Origin: Bacteroidota bacterium
GTDB taxonomy: Bacteria > Bacteroidota > Bacteroidia > Bacteroidales > VadinHA17
Reading direction: 5' to 3'
Assembly: GCA_016718875.1 (NCBI GenBank)
Contig: JADKBL010000006.1
Location: 97,765-161,764 of the forward strand
DNA length: 64,000 bases
Positions 48,832 to 57,369 of the stretch are shown here, one piece after another. Within the stretch, counting starts at the first letter, position 1; each line of letters opens with the position of its first letter. The position numbers and the translations under genes are program-made. The notes below the pieces were generated by a model. The model saw nothing but the letters and a program-made list of their open reading frames with translations. It was not told the origin of the DNA and did no database searches.

Positions 48832-50032
48832 ATGGAAAGGTACAGGGCTTCATTAAAGGTGATGTTTGTCATTATTGTAACTGCTGTAATTACTCTCTCA
48901 TGCGGGTCTCCTGAGCAGAGAGCAGAGAAGATTATAAATACCTACATGCAGAAAACCGGAACTGTTGGCCTTTCGGTAGCAGTTGTTAAGGATAATAAGA
49001 TCATCTATACCCATGCCTTTGGGATGAGTAATATTGAGAAGCAGACTGACCTGAGAACAGATGACATTTTCCGTATAGCTTCAATTTCCAAATCTTTCAC
49101 CACCACGGCCCTGCTTACCTTAGTTGAAAAAGGAGCTGTTTCTCTCGACAGTGACGTAAGTGACATCATTGGATTTAAAATCAGGAATCCGAAATATCCT
49201 GAGGTTCCTATAACTGTGAAAATGCTTTTGTCGCATTCATCCTCCCTGAATGATTCCCAGGAGTACTATTCTCTGGATTTCATCAATCCTGCGGTTAACC
49301 CCGACTTTGCAAAATGCTACAATGACTATATGCCGGGAACAAAATATGAATACTGCAACCTCGGATTTAACACACTCGGCACTATTGTTGAGAAAGTATC
49401 GGGAATCAGATTTGACAAGTACGTTTCTCAAAATGTTCTTCAGCCGCTGAATCTTAAAGCCAGCTTTAACGTAGATGATTTTAAGGGCATTACTTTTACA
49501 ACTCTTTATACTCCGGACACTACAGGATTATCTGTAAGCGGCAAAATAAATTTCATTCCATCTGAAAGTGCTTATCTGAGCAGGGCTCCGATAATAGATT
49601 CCGGGAAATACATCCAGGGTTACTCTGCTCCTCTTTTCTCACCCACCGGAGGAATGAAGATATCAGCTCCTGACCTTGCAAAATATATGATGATGCATAT
49701 GAATTATGGGATTGAACCTCAATCAGGGGTAAGAATCATAAAAGAAGAGACTTCAAAAATGATGCAGACACCTGTTATTGAAACCGGTGGTGAAGGAAAA
49801 TACTGTTTTGCACTAAACCAGATTACAAACCTTATCCCGGGTGAAACCATGACAGGTCATACAGGTTCTGCTTATGGTCTTCTGAGCGCGATGTATTTTC
49901 AACCTGAAAAAGAAATTCGGTATCGTCATGATAACTAATGGTACATCACTTCAATATGGCGACTATGTTGATGGATTTGCTCCTGTACAAAGGGATGTGG
50001 TACGAATGCTGTATGATGCTTTTATAAAATAG
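48832..50032 (+). CDS. Serine hydrolase (beta-lactamase / class C PBP-like) lipoprotein, frameshifted
   Basis: An exported serine hydrolase of the Beta-lactamase (PF00144) family, 399 residues when corrected. The signal is a lipoprotein type ending TLSC. The nucleophile motif SISKSFTT (SxxK), the YxN motif in KYEYCNLGFN and the HTGSAYG (KTG-equivalent) are all present. The main frame stops at 49938 (EIRYRHDN); the next frame continues with FGIVMITNGTSLQYGDYVDG to VRMLYDAFIK, so one extra A in the run at 49913-49915 explains the break. Likely acts on D-Ala peptides or esters; substrate not evident. Confidence 0.87.
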
Positions 50033-50037
50033 GATAC

Positions 50038-50073
50038 TGGCGACAGGCGACAGGCGACAGGCATCAGGCTACA
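50038..50073. repeat. GGCGACA tandem repeat
   Basis: Three exact copies of a GGCGACA unit, followed by decayed GGCATCA and GGCTACA copies, in the gap between the serine hydrolase and the convergent NuoB-like gene. Confidence 0.75.
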
Positions 50074-50086
50074 GAAAATCAAACAT

Positions 50087-50836
50087 TTACCTTATGCCAA
50101 GAAGATCTATCAATCCGTTAATAAATGTAAGCGGGTGTACTGGATTTCCCGGTACAAAAAGATCAATATGATTAGTTTCAATGAACTTCCTGTCCAGAGC
50201 CGGGCTCCCATTAAAGATACCGCCGCTTATTGCATCTGTGCCTGCAAGGATGATGATCTTGGGTGATGGAGTTGCATCATATGTAATCTGTAATGGCTCA
50301 GCCATATTCTTTGAAATAGGCCCTGTTATCACAATTCCATCAGCATGACGGGGCGAGGCCACAAACTCAATGCCATATCGTCCCATGTCAAAATTGACGT
50401 TGCCACACGCATTCAGCTCAAGTTCAGTGCTGTTATCTCCTGCTGCAGAAACCTGCCGGAGCTTCAGTGATCCTTTGAAAAGTTTACGTATCTCAGACCG
50501 TACAAGGTCTGGATTTACTGTTAACTGATTAACAGAACCTTCCTGAACGATCAAACTCTCCCTCTGATTTACTGAAAGTTTATAATCTGTTGTGAATTTA
50601 ATCTTGCCGGGGAACAGCCGTGAACATTCACCACAGAAAGCGCATTTTCCGAGATCAATCCTGACTGGCTGCATCATAATTGCACCTACAGGGCAGAGAT
50701 CAATAAGAGCCTTTTCATCTACCGGCTCATCCGATATCTCCGGTCTGCCTCTGAATATCCCCGGCACTTTTGCATTTCTGAGATCAGGAATATATTGTTT
50801 CCCCTGATGATGAAGTATTTTTAATGTTGTCAGCAT
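50087..50836 (-). CDS. Ferredoxin-NuoB-like small subunit of an Ehr-type complex (cluster ligands lost)
   Basis: A 249-residue HyfI/NuoB-like protein with an N-terminal ferredoxin segment. Total Cys are 48 (DLCPVG), 65, 68, 71 (CAFCGEC) and 144 (NACGNVNF). The first four are exactly the ligands of one cluster of a two-cluster ferredoxin; all ligands of the other cluster are gone. The NuoB-like part (SPRHADGIVITGPI, PSPKIIILAGTDAISGGIF, VPGNPVHPLTF) aligns well, but the proximal-cluster cysteines in the 'CNGC', 'GxC' and 'PGCPP' positions are replaced, leaving only C144. Last gene of the operon and the peripheral arm subunit. It does not look like a functional hydrogenase small subunit. Confidence 0.85.
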   Translation of the reverse strand: MLTTLKILHHQGKQYIPDLRNAKVPGIFRGRPEISDEPVDEKALIDLCPVGAIMMQPVRIDLGKCAFCGECSRLFPGKIKFTTDYKLSVNQRESLIVQEGSVNQLTVNPDLVRSEIRKLFKGSLKLRQVSAAGDNSTELELNACGNVNFDMGRYGIEFVASPRHADGIVITGPISKNMAEPLQITYDATPSPKIIILAGTDAISGGIFNGSPALDRKFIETNHIDLFVPGNPVHPLTFINGLIDLLGIR

Positions 50837-50855
50837 CTTATCAGAATTTTAATAA

Positions 50856-52355
50856 TTACAGATCATGACCGCAATAGGAAAGATCAAAACTTTTATTGCA
50901 GACCGGGAAATCAGAGATTTCATTATTCCGAACCGCAAGAGCCAGTGCAAGCCAGTTATGGAACGACGGATCTTTTACTTTATAGATCAACAGGTCACCA
51001 TTTTTATCTGTAATTGCTGCATGGCATATCTCACCTCTCCATCCCTCTGTAAGGGAGATTGCAAATGAATCCGGCTTTAAGGTTAAGTGTTTATCGTTAG
51101 CAGGCTCAGATTCAGGAATATCATTAAGAAGTGACCGTATATATGAAATAGACTGGAGAACCTCTTCTTTCCTGATCTGCACCCTTGAATATACATCGCC
51201 ATGATGCTTAATTACAGGATCATGATTCAGCTGAGGATATAAACCATACGGGTGGGAAATCCTGATATCTCTTACCAGGTCATTCATTCTTGCTGACATA
51301 CCAACAGTACCAACTGCCAGCAACTGCTCCTTTTTTAACATGCCTGTGCGCTCAAATCTTGAGAGAGTACTTGGCAGGCTTGACATTTCCTTATTCATCT
51401 CAACAAAATCAGGCTCAAAGGCATCGAGAACAGAAATTAGCCTTTCAGCAAGAGCTTTATTAAAAGGATAAGGATTATATCCTGGTCTTATCAATCCCTT
51501 TGATAATCGGTTCCCGCACCATTCCTGGAAATAATTGATAACCGGAGTTCTGAGTCTGCCGAATACAGAGTTTCCAAGCTGGTAAGCCACATCTCCCGCA
51601 AGAGCACTGAGATCACCGGTATGTATTGCAATACGTTCTATCTCCTGTGCAATAGTCCTTGAATAAAGTGTTTCATTGCCTGGATACGAATCACTCAGAC
51701 TTTCAAAAAGATAAGCAAATGCAGTTGTATGCCCAATCACACTGTCTCCTGCAATTGATTCGGCCAGAATAGTACGCTGAAGAAGCTTTTTCCTGTCAAG
51801 GAAAAGCTGTTCAACTCCCCTGTGCTGGTAACCCAGTTGTATCTCGAGATGTAATATCTGTTCACCATTACATATGAACCTGAAATGGCCTGGCTCAATA
51901 ATACCTGCATGAACAGGTCCCACTCCGACTTCATGAAGCTCCTCACTTTCAATGCCGTAAAAGGGATAATCTGCTATGTTACCTGTCTTTTTATTCCTGT
52001 TATATGAATACCGTACAGGTTTAAGCCAGGGATGATTTGAATACTCAATTCCGAAATTCTCGTGTAACTCCCTTTCGAACTTCTCAAATGAAAAATGCCT
52101 TGAGGTAAATGAATCAAGTACAGCACCATCTTTTACGGCAGAGGATGAAACAAGAATATTGTGATTATTGTCGTCTGCAATGCAGCATATCAGGCGTATT
52201 GTATCAGCATTCCTGAAACCAAAATAAAGAACACAATGCCGCTCGGGATGATCAGCTACAAGAGAAGTGTTCATCTCCAGAAAAAGCTCATAATTCGTCT
52301 CAGGAATTGAACTGACCGGAACTGACTGATGGTTATTTATTATTAGATTATTCAT
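50856..52355 (-). CDS. NuoCD/HyfG-like large subunit of an Ehr-type complex (Ni-Fe ligands lost)
   Basis: A 499-residue protein joining a NuoC-like N-terminus (about 1-125) and a NuoD / [NiFe]-hydrogenase large-subunit-like body (HEVGVGPVHAGIIEPGHFRF, LGYQHRGVEQLF, LSALAGDVAYQLG, CHAAITDKNGD). The first Ni-Fe motif (ERxCGxC) reads ESIAGDSVIGH, residues 199-209, with both Cys replaced. The C-terminal DPCxxC reads FDLSYCGHDL and lacks the two-Cys spacing. No Ni-Fe centre can be built, so hydrogen activation is unlikely. Probable quinone- or carrier-linked role, substrate unknown. It starts one base before the end of the upstream antiporter-like gene. Confidence 0.88.
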   Translation of the reverse strand: MNNLIINNHQSVPVSSIPETNYELFLEMNTSLVADHPERHCVLYFGFRNADTIRLICCIADDNNHNILVSSSAVKDGAVLDSFTSRHFSFEKFERELHENFGIEYSNHPWLKPVRYSYNRNKKTGNIADYPFYGIESEELHEVGVGPVHAGIIEPGHFRFICNGEQILHLEIQLGYQHRGVEQLFLDRKKLLQRTILAESIAGDSVIGHTTAFAYLFESLSDSYPGNETLYSRTIAQEIERIAIHTGDLSALAGDVAYQLGNSVFGRLRTPVINYFQEWCGNRLSKGLIRPGYNPYPFNKALAERLISVLDAFEPDFVEMNKEMSSLPSTLSRFERTGMLKKEQLLAVGTVGMSARMNDLVRDIRISHPYGLYPQLNHDPVIKHHGDVYSRVQIRKEEVLQSISYIRSLLNDIPESEPANDKHLTLKPDSFAISLTEGWRGEICHAAITDKNGDLLIYKVKDPSFHNWLALALAVRNNEISDFPVCNKSFDLSYCGHDL

Positions 52356-52356
52356 A

Positions 52357-53784
52357 TTAAGCAGGTAAGATTTTTACTGCATCCTGTATCAACTCTACGA
52401 AAACATCTGGAGGATTCAATCCGAGCCAAATGGCTATAAACATAAGGGCATACTGGGTAAGCGACTCCCATGGGTTTGCCTTCGGTATATTTGATTCATC
52501 AATTCCGGGGACCGGAAGAAACAGAATTTTCAGAATATTCTTTCCGAATGCCCAGATTACAATGGTCAGCAGTATCAGTACAATCACAAGAAGGACAATA
52601 TGGCTTCCTTCAAACAATGCCCTGAAAATAAGGAACTCGCTTACAAACATTCCTGAAGGAGGCATGGCCGTAGCGCTAATGAAACCTAAAAGCAGGACAA
52701 TAGCTCCTGCAGGATTATACTTAAAATAGTTGCCAACATGACTGATACTCTTTGTCTGAAATGTCCTGTAAAGCTGATTGAACTGAAAAAACAATCCTGA
52801 TTTGACAAAAGCATGAAGAATTATATGAAGAATAGCTGCATAGTAACCTACACCTCCTGCTGCAATTCCTAGCATCACAATTCCCATATGTTCAATCCCC
52901 GAGTAGGCAAACATTCTCTTAATGTTCATAACCCTGGTCATATAAACTGTTGCCACAAAAACCGACAGGACAGCTGCAATAAAAATTATCAGGTTTGCCC
53001 AGTGAAAAAGGGAGGTGTGTGCTACTATTGCATAAAACCTGAAAATCCCTACAAAACCAAGATTCATCAGTACACTGGCAAACAATGCCCCTGCCGGAGC
53101 CGGAGCTGTATCCTTGGCATCTATCCCTGCTGTGTACATAGGAACGAGTCCCAGTTTGGCTGTAAAACCTGTAAATATAAACAGGAATGCCAGTCTGAGC
53201 CAGAAAGGATTAAGCTGATCCCTGTATTTCATCAGGTTACTGAATGACAGATCATCTGAACCCGCATGCTGAAGTGAAAGACTCAGAAACAGAATGCCAA
53301 TAAAGACAAATGTGATACTTATGGCACAGATGAATACATATTTCCATGTACCTTCAAGAGCAAGTTTATTCCTGTGATGGTAGATGAGCATAGAGGCAGC
53401 CAGTGTTGTCATCTCTGCGAAGATCCAGATTACGGCAATATGATTTGCAAAGTATGCTGCAGTTATAGATGTAATAAGAACAACCATGGCAGCAAAATAG
53501 ATTGCTCTTGATTGTGGTGTCTCTTCATGCCTGACAATATATATATAACTGTGTATCAATGCAGGGACAGTTATGATTGTGAGGGTAAGTAAGAGAAGTA
53601 TTCCGAGTGAGTCGAATGTAAAATACACCATGGAACTGGTTCTATAATTATAACAGGCAAAAATCGTAAAAGCGATCTGCAGCAGGCCAAATAGTATTAC
53701 CAGCAGGTTATTCAGAAACGAATTCCTGTTCAGGAAGATTGTTCCTGCAATAACAAAGGCGGCTATAAGATAGATTGCGGTCAT
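52357..53784 (-). CDS. HyfF/NuoN-like antiporter-type membrane subunit
   Basis: A 475-residue, 13-14-segment member of the proton-conducting Mrp/NuoL/M/N group. It carries IWIFAEMTTLAASMLIYHH (the conserved membrane Glu), LGLVPMYTAGIDAKDTAPAPAGALFAS (in place of the usual HPxAPSxxS), RMFAYSGIEHMGIVMLG, and AFVKSGLFFQ (the conserved Lys). The HyfF-type order and length fit group 4 hydrogenase and Ehr membrane arms. It lies between HyfE-like (10 bases) and the large subunit, tightly spaced in the operon. Confidence 0.9.
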   Translation of the reverse strand: MTAIYLIAAFVIAGTIFLNRNSFLNNLLVILFGLLQIAFTIFACYNYRTSSMVYFTFDSLGILLLLTLTIITVPALIHSYIYIVRHEETPQSRAIYFAAMVVLITSITAAYFANHIAVIWIFAEMTTLAASMLIYHHRNKLALEGTWKYVFICAISITFVFIGILFLSLSLQHAGSDDLSFSNLMKYRDQLNPFWLRLAFLFIFTGFTAKLGLVPMYTAGIDAKDTAPAPAGALFASVLMNLGFVGIFRFYAIVAHTSLFHWANLIIFIAAVLSVFVATVYMTRVMNIKRMFAYSGIEHMGIVMLGIAAGGVGYYAAILHIILHAFVKSGLFFQFNQLYRTFQTKSISHVGNYFKYNPAGAIVLLLGFISATAMPPSGMFVSEFLIFRALFEGSHIVLLVIVLILLTIVIWAFGKNILKILFLPVPGIDESNIPKANPWESLTQYALMFIAIWLGLNPPDVFVELIQDAVKILPA

Positions 53785-53794
53785 TTTTTACTTT

Positions 53795-54427
53795 TTAATA
53801 ATCTTTCAGGTTACTCAGCTGGTCAACATTCACATCTTTGAAGACATCACCGATCTTATTCAGGAATATACCGAGTATCAGCACACTGGCAAATACATCA
53901 AGCATTATACCCAGGTTAACAAGGTTAGGCATTTCATTGCCAACTGCAAGTGAGAGAACAAATACCCCGTTTTCGATCATCAGGTAACCCATTACATGGG
54001 TAATGATCTTCTTACGTGATGCAATAAAATAGAGGCCTGTAAAAAGGGTTGAAAGCGAAACTATAAAGAAGATCTTATCGAGATGAGTGTCCTTTATTGA
54101 GTTTGCAAGAAGAACAGTAACAACAACAATCAGGGTGATAATAACAAGTGACACGAAATGAGGAAGATAAGGTTCTGTCTCCCTGGTGATTTTGTTTCTT
54201 CTTATAAGATAACTCAGAAAATAAGGAACTGCAATCGCCTTAAATACAATTGTTTCAAGCAGAATCAGGATAAGATTCCATGTTTGTATCTCCTGCAGTT
54301 CCATAAATGTTACACCAAACAGGATAAATCCCTGCAAAGCCAATACCCTAACATAAGTTATGATCCTGTTTGCTATAGAAACGTATAACAGGCTTATTAT
54401 AAATATAATCAGGAGAACGTTAGCCAT
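53795..54427 (-). CDS. HyfE-like (NuoK-related) membrane subunit
   Basis: A 210-residue integral membrane protein with about six or seven helices. The second half has the NuoK/MnhC-type sequence HVMGYLMIENGVFVLSLAV with the membrane Glu, and NLVNLGIMLDVFASVLILG. The long N-terminal half is what distinguishes HyfE from plain NuoK. It sits between HyfC- and HyfF-like genes, with gaps of about 10 bases on each side. Confidence 0.88.
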   Translation of the reverse strand: MANVLLIIFIISLLYVSIANRIITYVRVLALQGFILFGVTFMELQEIQTWNLILILLETIVFKAIAVPYFLSYLIRRNKITRETEPYLPHFVSLVIITLIVVVTVLLANSIKDTHLDKIFFIVSLSTLFTGLYFIASRKKIITHVMGYLMIENGVFVLSLAVGNEMPNLVNLGIMLDVFASVLILGIFLNKIGDVFKDVNVDQLSNLKDY

Positions 54428-54438
54428 ATCTTAATATA

Positions 54439-55344
54439 TTAAATAAATTTCTCGAGCACAAGCAGAACACCCAGAAAAATAAGGAAACTTACTGATGACA
54501 GGGCAAGAATAAACTGGGGATTATGACTCATTCTGAACCGTGCCATAAATGACTCAACCAAACCAATTGCCACCGCAAATACAATTTGTATCAGGAAGAA
54601 AACAGGTATTGTCCAGGAAACAGGAAGACTGCCGGTAAAGAAACCGGCAATTATTGCACCGTACATTGCAAACTTGAGATAGCCTGCAGTTAAGATCAGA
54701 CTAAGATCAAATCCACTGTTATCAAGTATCATAACCTCATGGATCATTGTCAGTTCAAGATGAGTTTTCGGATCATCAACTGGCATTCTGCTGTTTTCAA
54801 TCATTGCTATCATAAGAAGTACAAACGCAGCCAGTGCTCCGAGAAGATATGTTATTGAGGAACCCAAATGCAGAGCTGAAAAGATGTCGTAGAATGATGT
54901 ATGACCTGTAAAAAGCGCAAAGGAGCCAATTAGAATAAAGAATGCAGGTTCAGCAAACATTGAGTACAGTGCTTCGCGGCTTGCACCCATCCCCTCAAAA
55001 CTGCTTCCTGTATCCATTGCAGCAATTATGGTAAAGAACTTACCCAGGGCAAGTATATAAGCGAAGAAGATAAAATCCCCATCAAAACTTACAATTCCCT
55101 TGTAAGGACCGGATGGGATGACGAGGCATGCCATCAGTACAGTTGAAAAATAGATCACAGGTGCAATTCTGAATATAACAGTTGTTGTCTCACTGTATAC
55201 TGCTCCTTTACGGAATAGCCTGATAACATCTTTCACAGGCTGCAAAATACCGGGGCCTTTTCTCCCTGAGGTTATACTTTTTGTACGGAGTATAATCCCT
55301 GAAAAGAAGATGCTGGTAATTAATATTAAACTCAGGCTTAGCAT
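54439..55344 (-). CDS. HyfC/HycD-like (NuoH-related) membrane subunit
   Basis: A 301-residue, eight-helix subunit that joins the peripheral and membrane arms. Characteristic sequences are GRKGPGILQPVKDVIRLFRK, GSSFEGMGASREALYSMFAEP, and the cytosolic loop ENSRMPVDDPKTHLELTMIHEVMILD, with the acidic residues of the E-channel. In related complexes this subunit forms the quinone or ferredoxin-side coupling site. It starts one base before the end of the upstream antiporter-like gene. Confidence 0.92.
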   Translation of the reverse strand: MLSLSLILITSIFFSGIILRTKSITSGRKGPGILQPVKDVIRLFRKGAVYSETTTVIFRIAPVIYFSTVLMACLVIPSGPYKGIVSFDGDFIFFAYILALGKFFTIIAAMDTGSSFEGMGASREALYSMFAEPAFFILIGSFALFTGHTSFYDIFSALHLGSSITYLLGALAAFVLLMIAMIENSRMPVDDPKTHLELTMIHEVMILDNSGFDLSLILTAGYLKFAMYGAIIAGFFTGSLPVSWTIPVFFLIQIVFAVAIGLVESFMARFRMSHNPQFILALSSVSFLIFLGVLLVLEKFI

Positions 55345-55345
55345 A

Positions 55346-57369
55346 TTACAAATTATTAAGGAACCTTAGTATTGTTATAATCTTTTCAAAAATCAACGGG
55401 AGGCAGATTATTGCTGTAATAAATACTATCCCATACAAAATGTACCTCTGGAGATGACCATTCTGAAGGAACATGAACATATCCGCAATACGGTCGATTA
55501 GTTTTAAGGGCTTATCAATCAGAATCCTCTCCAGCATATCATATGAATCAGTCTTATAATGTTTTTCACCCGGAAAAACTTCACGAATCTCCACTTCACT
55601 TTTTTCAATATCAAGTATCGGCTTAGCCAGCTTTGAGTAGCTCCTGACAAAAGAACCGGCGGTATACTGGGTCTTCCCGGCAGGTGCAACATAACCGCAA
55701 CCCCATGTGGGACCTTTCTCAATTAATTTGTTTCCGGATAAATACTTTTTCAGGTATAGGACAGCAATAATCAGCAAAATCATTCCAAAGAAAAGCCAGC
55801 TCACGGTTTTGAGTGAATCAAATGAGCCTACTTTTATCAGGTTGAGATTAAAGACTATATCATGAGTAAAAAGATTTACCGGCCTTTGAAGAGCTGCTAT
55901 GAAAAGAGATGGAAACAGACCAATGATTATCATTAATGATACTGTAAAATACATAGGCAAAAGCTGCCAGAAACCAGTTTCTTTTATTTCAAAATCATGA
56001 GCTTCTCGTGGATTTCCAAGGAAGACTATACTGAACGCTTTTGTAAAACAGAGAAATGCAAGTCCTCCGATAAATACAAGTCCCCCTACAGAAAAAACTA
56101 TTGCAATCAGAGAAAGGAGTCCGGCACTGTATAACCAGTTATATAAGCCACTCAGAATCAGAAATTCGGAAATAAATCCGTTGAGGGGAGGAAGTCCGCA
56201 AATAGCAACAGCAGCTATAAGAAATAAAACGGCTGTGTGAGGCATTTTTTTCATAAGCCCTCCCAGTCTCTCAACATTTACCGTATGCATTATCTGCAAT
56301 ACATTTCCTGCACTGTAGAATAACAATGACTTGAAGAGTGAATGGTTCAAGGTGTGCAGCAGTGCACCGGAAAAACCAAGTACAGCCATCCACTTGTTGG
56401 TATCACCGAGCCCGATGCATCCAATGCCAATTCCTATACCTATTATCCCGATATTCTCAATACTGTGGTAAGCCAGTAGTTTTTTAAGGTCATGCTGAAT
56501 TATAGCCAGCATAACACCGTAAACTCCTGTAATCAGGGAAATTATCAGAATAAAATAACCGATTGTTGTATAATCTGTTTTTATCAGAAGAAGCATCCTG
56601 AGTATTCCATAAATTCCAATCTTAATGACTACACCAGACATTACACCGGATACATGAGTTGGCGCTGCCGGATGAGCATATGGAAGCCAGGTATGGAAAG
56701 GAACGAATCCTGATTTAATTGCAAATCCGATGAAAAAGCAAAGGAAAAGTGCCGTACCTGCAAGAGTGGATTGATATCCTGGAAAAAGCAGATATTGCAT
56801 CAAATCCATAGCTGCCGGTTTTGTAAGCAACATAGATAAATCCCAGCATGATAAAAACAATACTGATATGCGACTGAACAAGGTAATTTATACCTGCTTT
56901 TATGGTATCAGGCTTATGATGATCAAAGATAACCAGGACAAACATTGAAATAGCCATCAGTTCCCAAAGGATAAGAAAGATAAATCCGTTCTGGACAGCA
57001 CATATCCCAACAAGTGAAAACTGGGCAATCAGGTAAGCAATGCAATGAACTGTTATGTCGCTTTTACGATCCCGGTATCTCTTAAGGTAATTGAAACCAT
57101 AAATTGCCCCTGTAATAATTGTAAAATTGATTGTAAGTATAAACCAGGCAGATAAGGCATCAACTATCACAGGTGCCTTACCAAAAAGATAGGTGCCTGA
57201 AAGAACAGTTTCAAAGTTGTGACCAAGAAGAGCTTTTAACTGCAACAGAGCCTGAGATCAATCCTGATACAATTACTGCAGACAATGTAATTATACCTTT
57301 CCATTTGGTGCCGGCGGCAAGAATGAAAAAAACAGCCAGAAATAATATGCCAAATATTAAGTTAATCAA
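55346..57369 (-). CDS. HyfB/NuoL-like subunit, paralogue 2, two frameshifts
   Basis: About 674 residues when corrected, of the NuoL/HyfB type: LILWELMAISMFVLVIFDHH (membrane Glu), YAHPAAPTHVSGVMSGVVIKIGIYGILR (Lys), GALLHTLNHSLFKSLLFYSAGNVLQ. The C-terminal tail WGCGYVAPAGKTQYTAGSF is the HyfB-specific cytosolic end. The gene begins at TTG 57369, overlapping the stop of paralogue 1 (LINLIFGILFLAVFF). The N-terminal frame changes at the T4 run 57234-57237 (one extra base), and the middle changes at the A5 run 56783-56787 (one extra, or two missing). The visible pieces are 56715-57245 and 55346-56881. Confidence 0.86.
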
